From: Bacteroidales bacterium
GTDB lineage: Bacteria > Bacteroidota > Bacteroidia > Bacteroidales > JAOZQN01
Direction: 5' to 3'
Assembly: GCA_029938985.1 (NCBI GenBank)
Contig: JAOZTW010000419.1
Location: forward strand, 1-5,170
DNA length: 5,170 nucleotides
A model generated the notes under the pieces. That model did not search any database. It had not been told where the DNA came from and saw nothing but the letters and a program-made list of their open reading frames with translations. A program made the translations under genes and the position numbers. Shown here one piece after another: positions 5,084-5,170 of this stretch; position 1 is the first letter of the stretch, and every line of letters starts with the position of its first letter.

Positions 5084-5170
5084 AGGCTTTTGATTTCGCA
5101 CCTTTGGTGCTTACTATATATAACGAAATAATTTACCTTGCCCTTACAGGCAAGGCTTTTGATTTCGCAC
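5084..5170. repeat. structured direct-repeat element at the right edge
   Basis: The 18-mer AGGCTTTTGATTTCGCAC occurs exactly at 5084-5101 and 5153-5170, 69 bases apart; the second copy ends at the window edge and may continue. Between the copies lie two strong palindromes: GCACC-TTT-GGTGC (5098-5110) and CCTTGCC-CTTACA-GGCAAGG (5136-5155). ATTTC (5093-5097) can also pair with GAAAT (5125-5129), enclosing the first hairpin. The base composition is visibly richer in G and C than the surroundings. It has no coding frame. It resembles an intergenic repeat unit (REP- or MITE-like) or the start of a tandem array; the second hairpin, followed by CTTTTG, could also act as a plus-strand terminator. 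Confidence 0.7.
5136..5155. other. 7-bp perfect hairpin within the repeat element
   Basis: CCTTGCC (5136-5142) pairs fully with GGCAAGG (5149-5155) around a 6-base loop, CTTACA. It is the most stable stem I can see in the window. On the plus strand it runs into CTTTTG, a poor U-tract. No plus-strand gene ends nearby, so a terminator role for a visible gene is not supported; it more likely belongs to the repeat unit. Confidence 0.6.

Noticed and set aside
5084..5170. Integron attC site or CRISPR repeats
   Set aside because: The GTTRRRY and RYYYAAC core pairs of attC are absent, and two 18-mers with a structured 51-base interval do not look like CRISPR spacers; no cas or integrase gene is visible.

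Overview
The window reads as chromosomal DNA of a low-GC member of the Bacteroidota. This rests on several things seen together: strongly AT-rich sequence, A-rich leaders without Shine-Dalgarno motifs in front of ATG codons, boxes matching the Bacteroidota -7 promoter consensus TAnnTTTG, and protein types common in that phylum (short helical lipoproteins, a secreted nuclease with a trailing OB-fold, a SPOR domain, small beta-barrels). The genus cannot be told from the window. There is no rRNA, tRNA, CRISPR array or transposase gene.

Layout from left to right. Positions 1-89 are a leader region with a possible minus-strand promoter for a gene off the left edge. Positions 90-602 (minus) encode a small helical lipoprotein. 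Its probable promoter box lies at 665-672, exactly where the divergent plus-strand DUF2752 membrane-protein ORF (662-1192) begins. That ORF has no in-frame ATG before its signature motif, so its start is unresolved. A gene-free convergent stretch (1193-1618) holds several short inverted repeats and an AT-rich hairpin. Three minus-strand genes follow in transcription order from right to left: an ankyrin-repeat protein with a probable C-terminal outer-membrane beta-barrel (5035-3701), a secreted glutaredoxin-fold/SPOR protein (3539-2868), and a secreted DRGH-type DNA/RNA non-specific endonuclease with a coiled coil in front and an OB-fold behind (2878-1619). The last two overlap by 11 bp and are almost certainly translationally coupled. 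The ankyrin gene lies 161 bp upstream and may or may not share their transcript. The right edge (5084-5170) carries a structured repeat: an exact 18-bp direct repeat at 69-bp spacing with two good hairpins between the copies, running off the window.

Working picture: four of the five genes encode proteins with an export signal, and the fifth is an integral membrane protein, so the region is devoted to the cell envelope. The most unusual points are the domain combinations: ankyrin repeats plus barrel, glutaredoxin fold plus SPOR, and coiled coil plus nuclease plus OB-fold. The pairing of a cell-wall-targeted thiol protein with a secreted nuclease suggests a joint envelope function, but that function is inference. 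I see no complete, recognisable defence or mobile system here.
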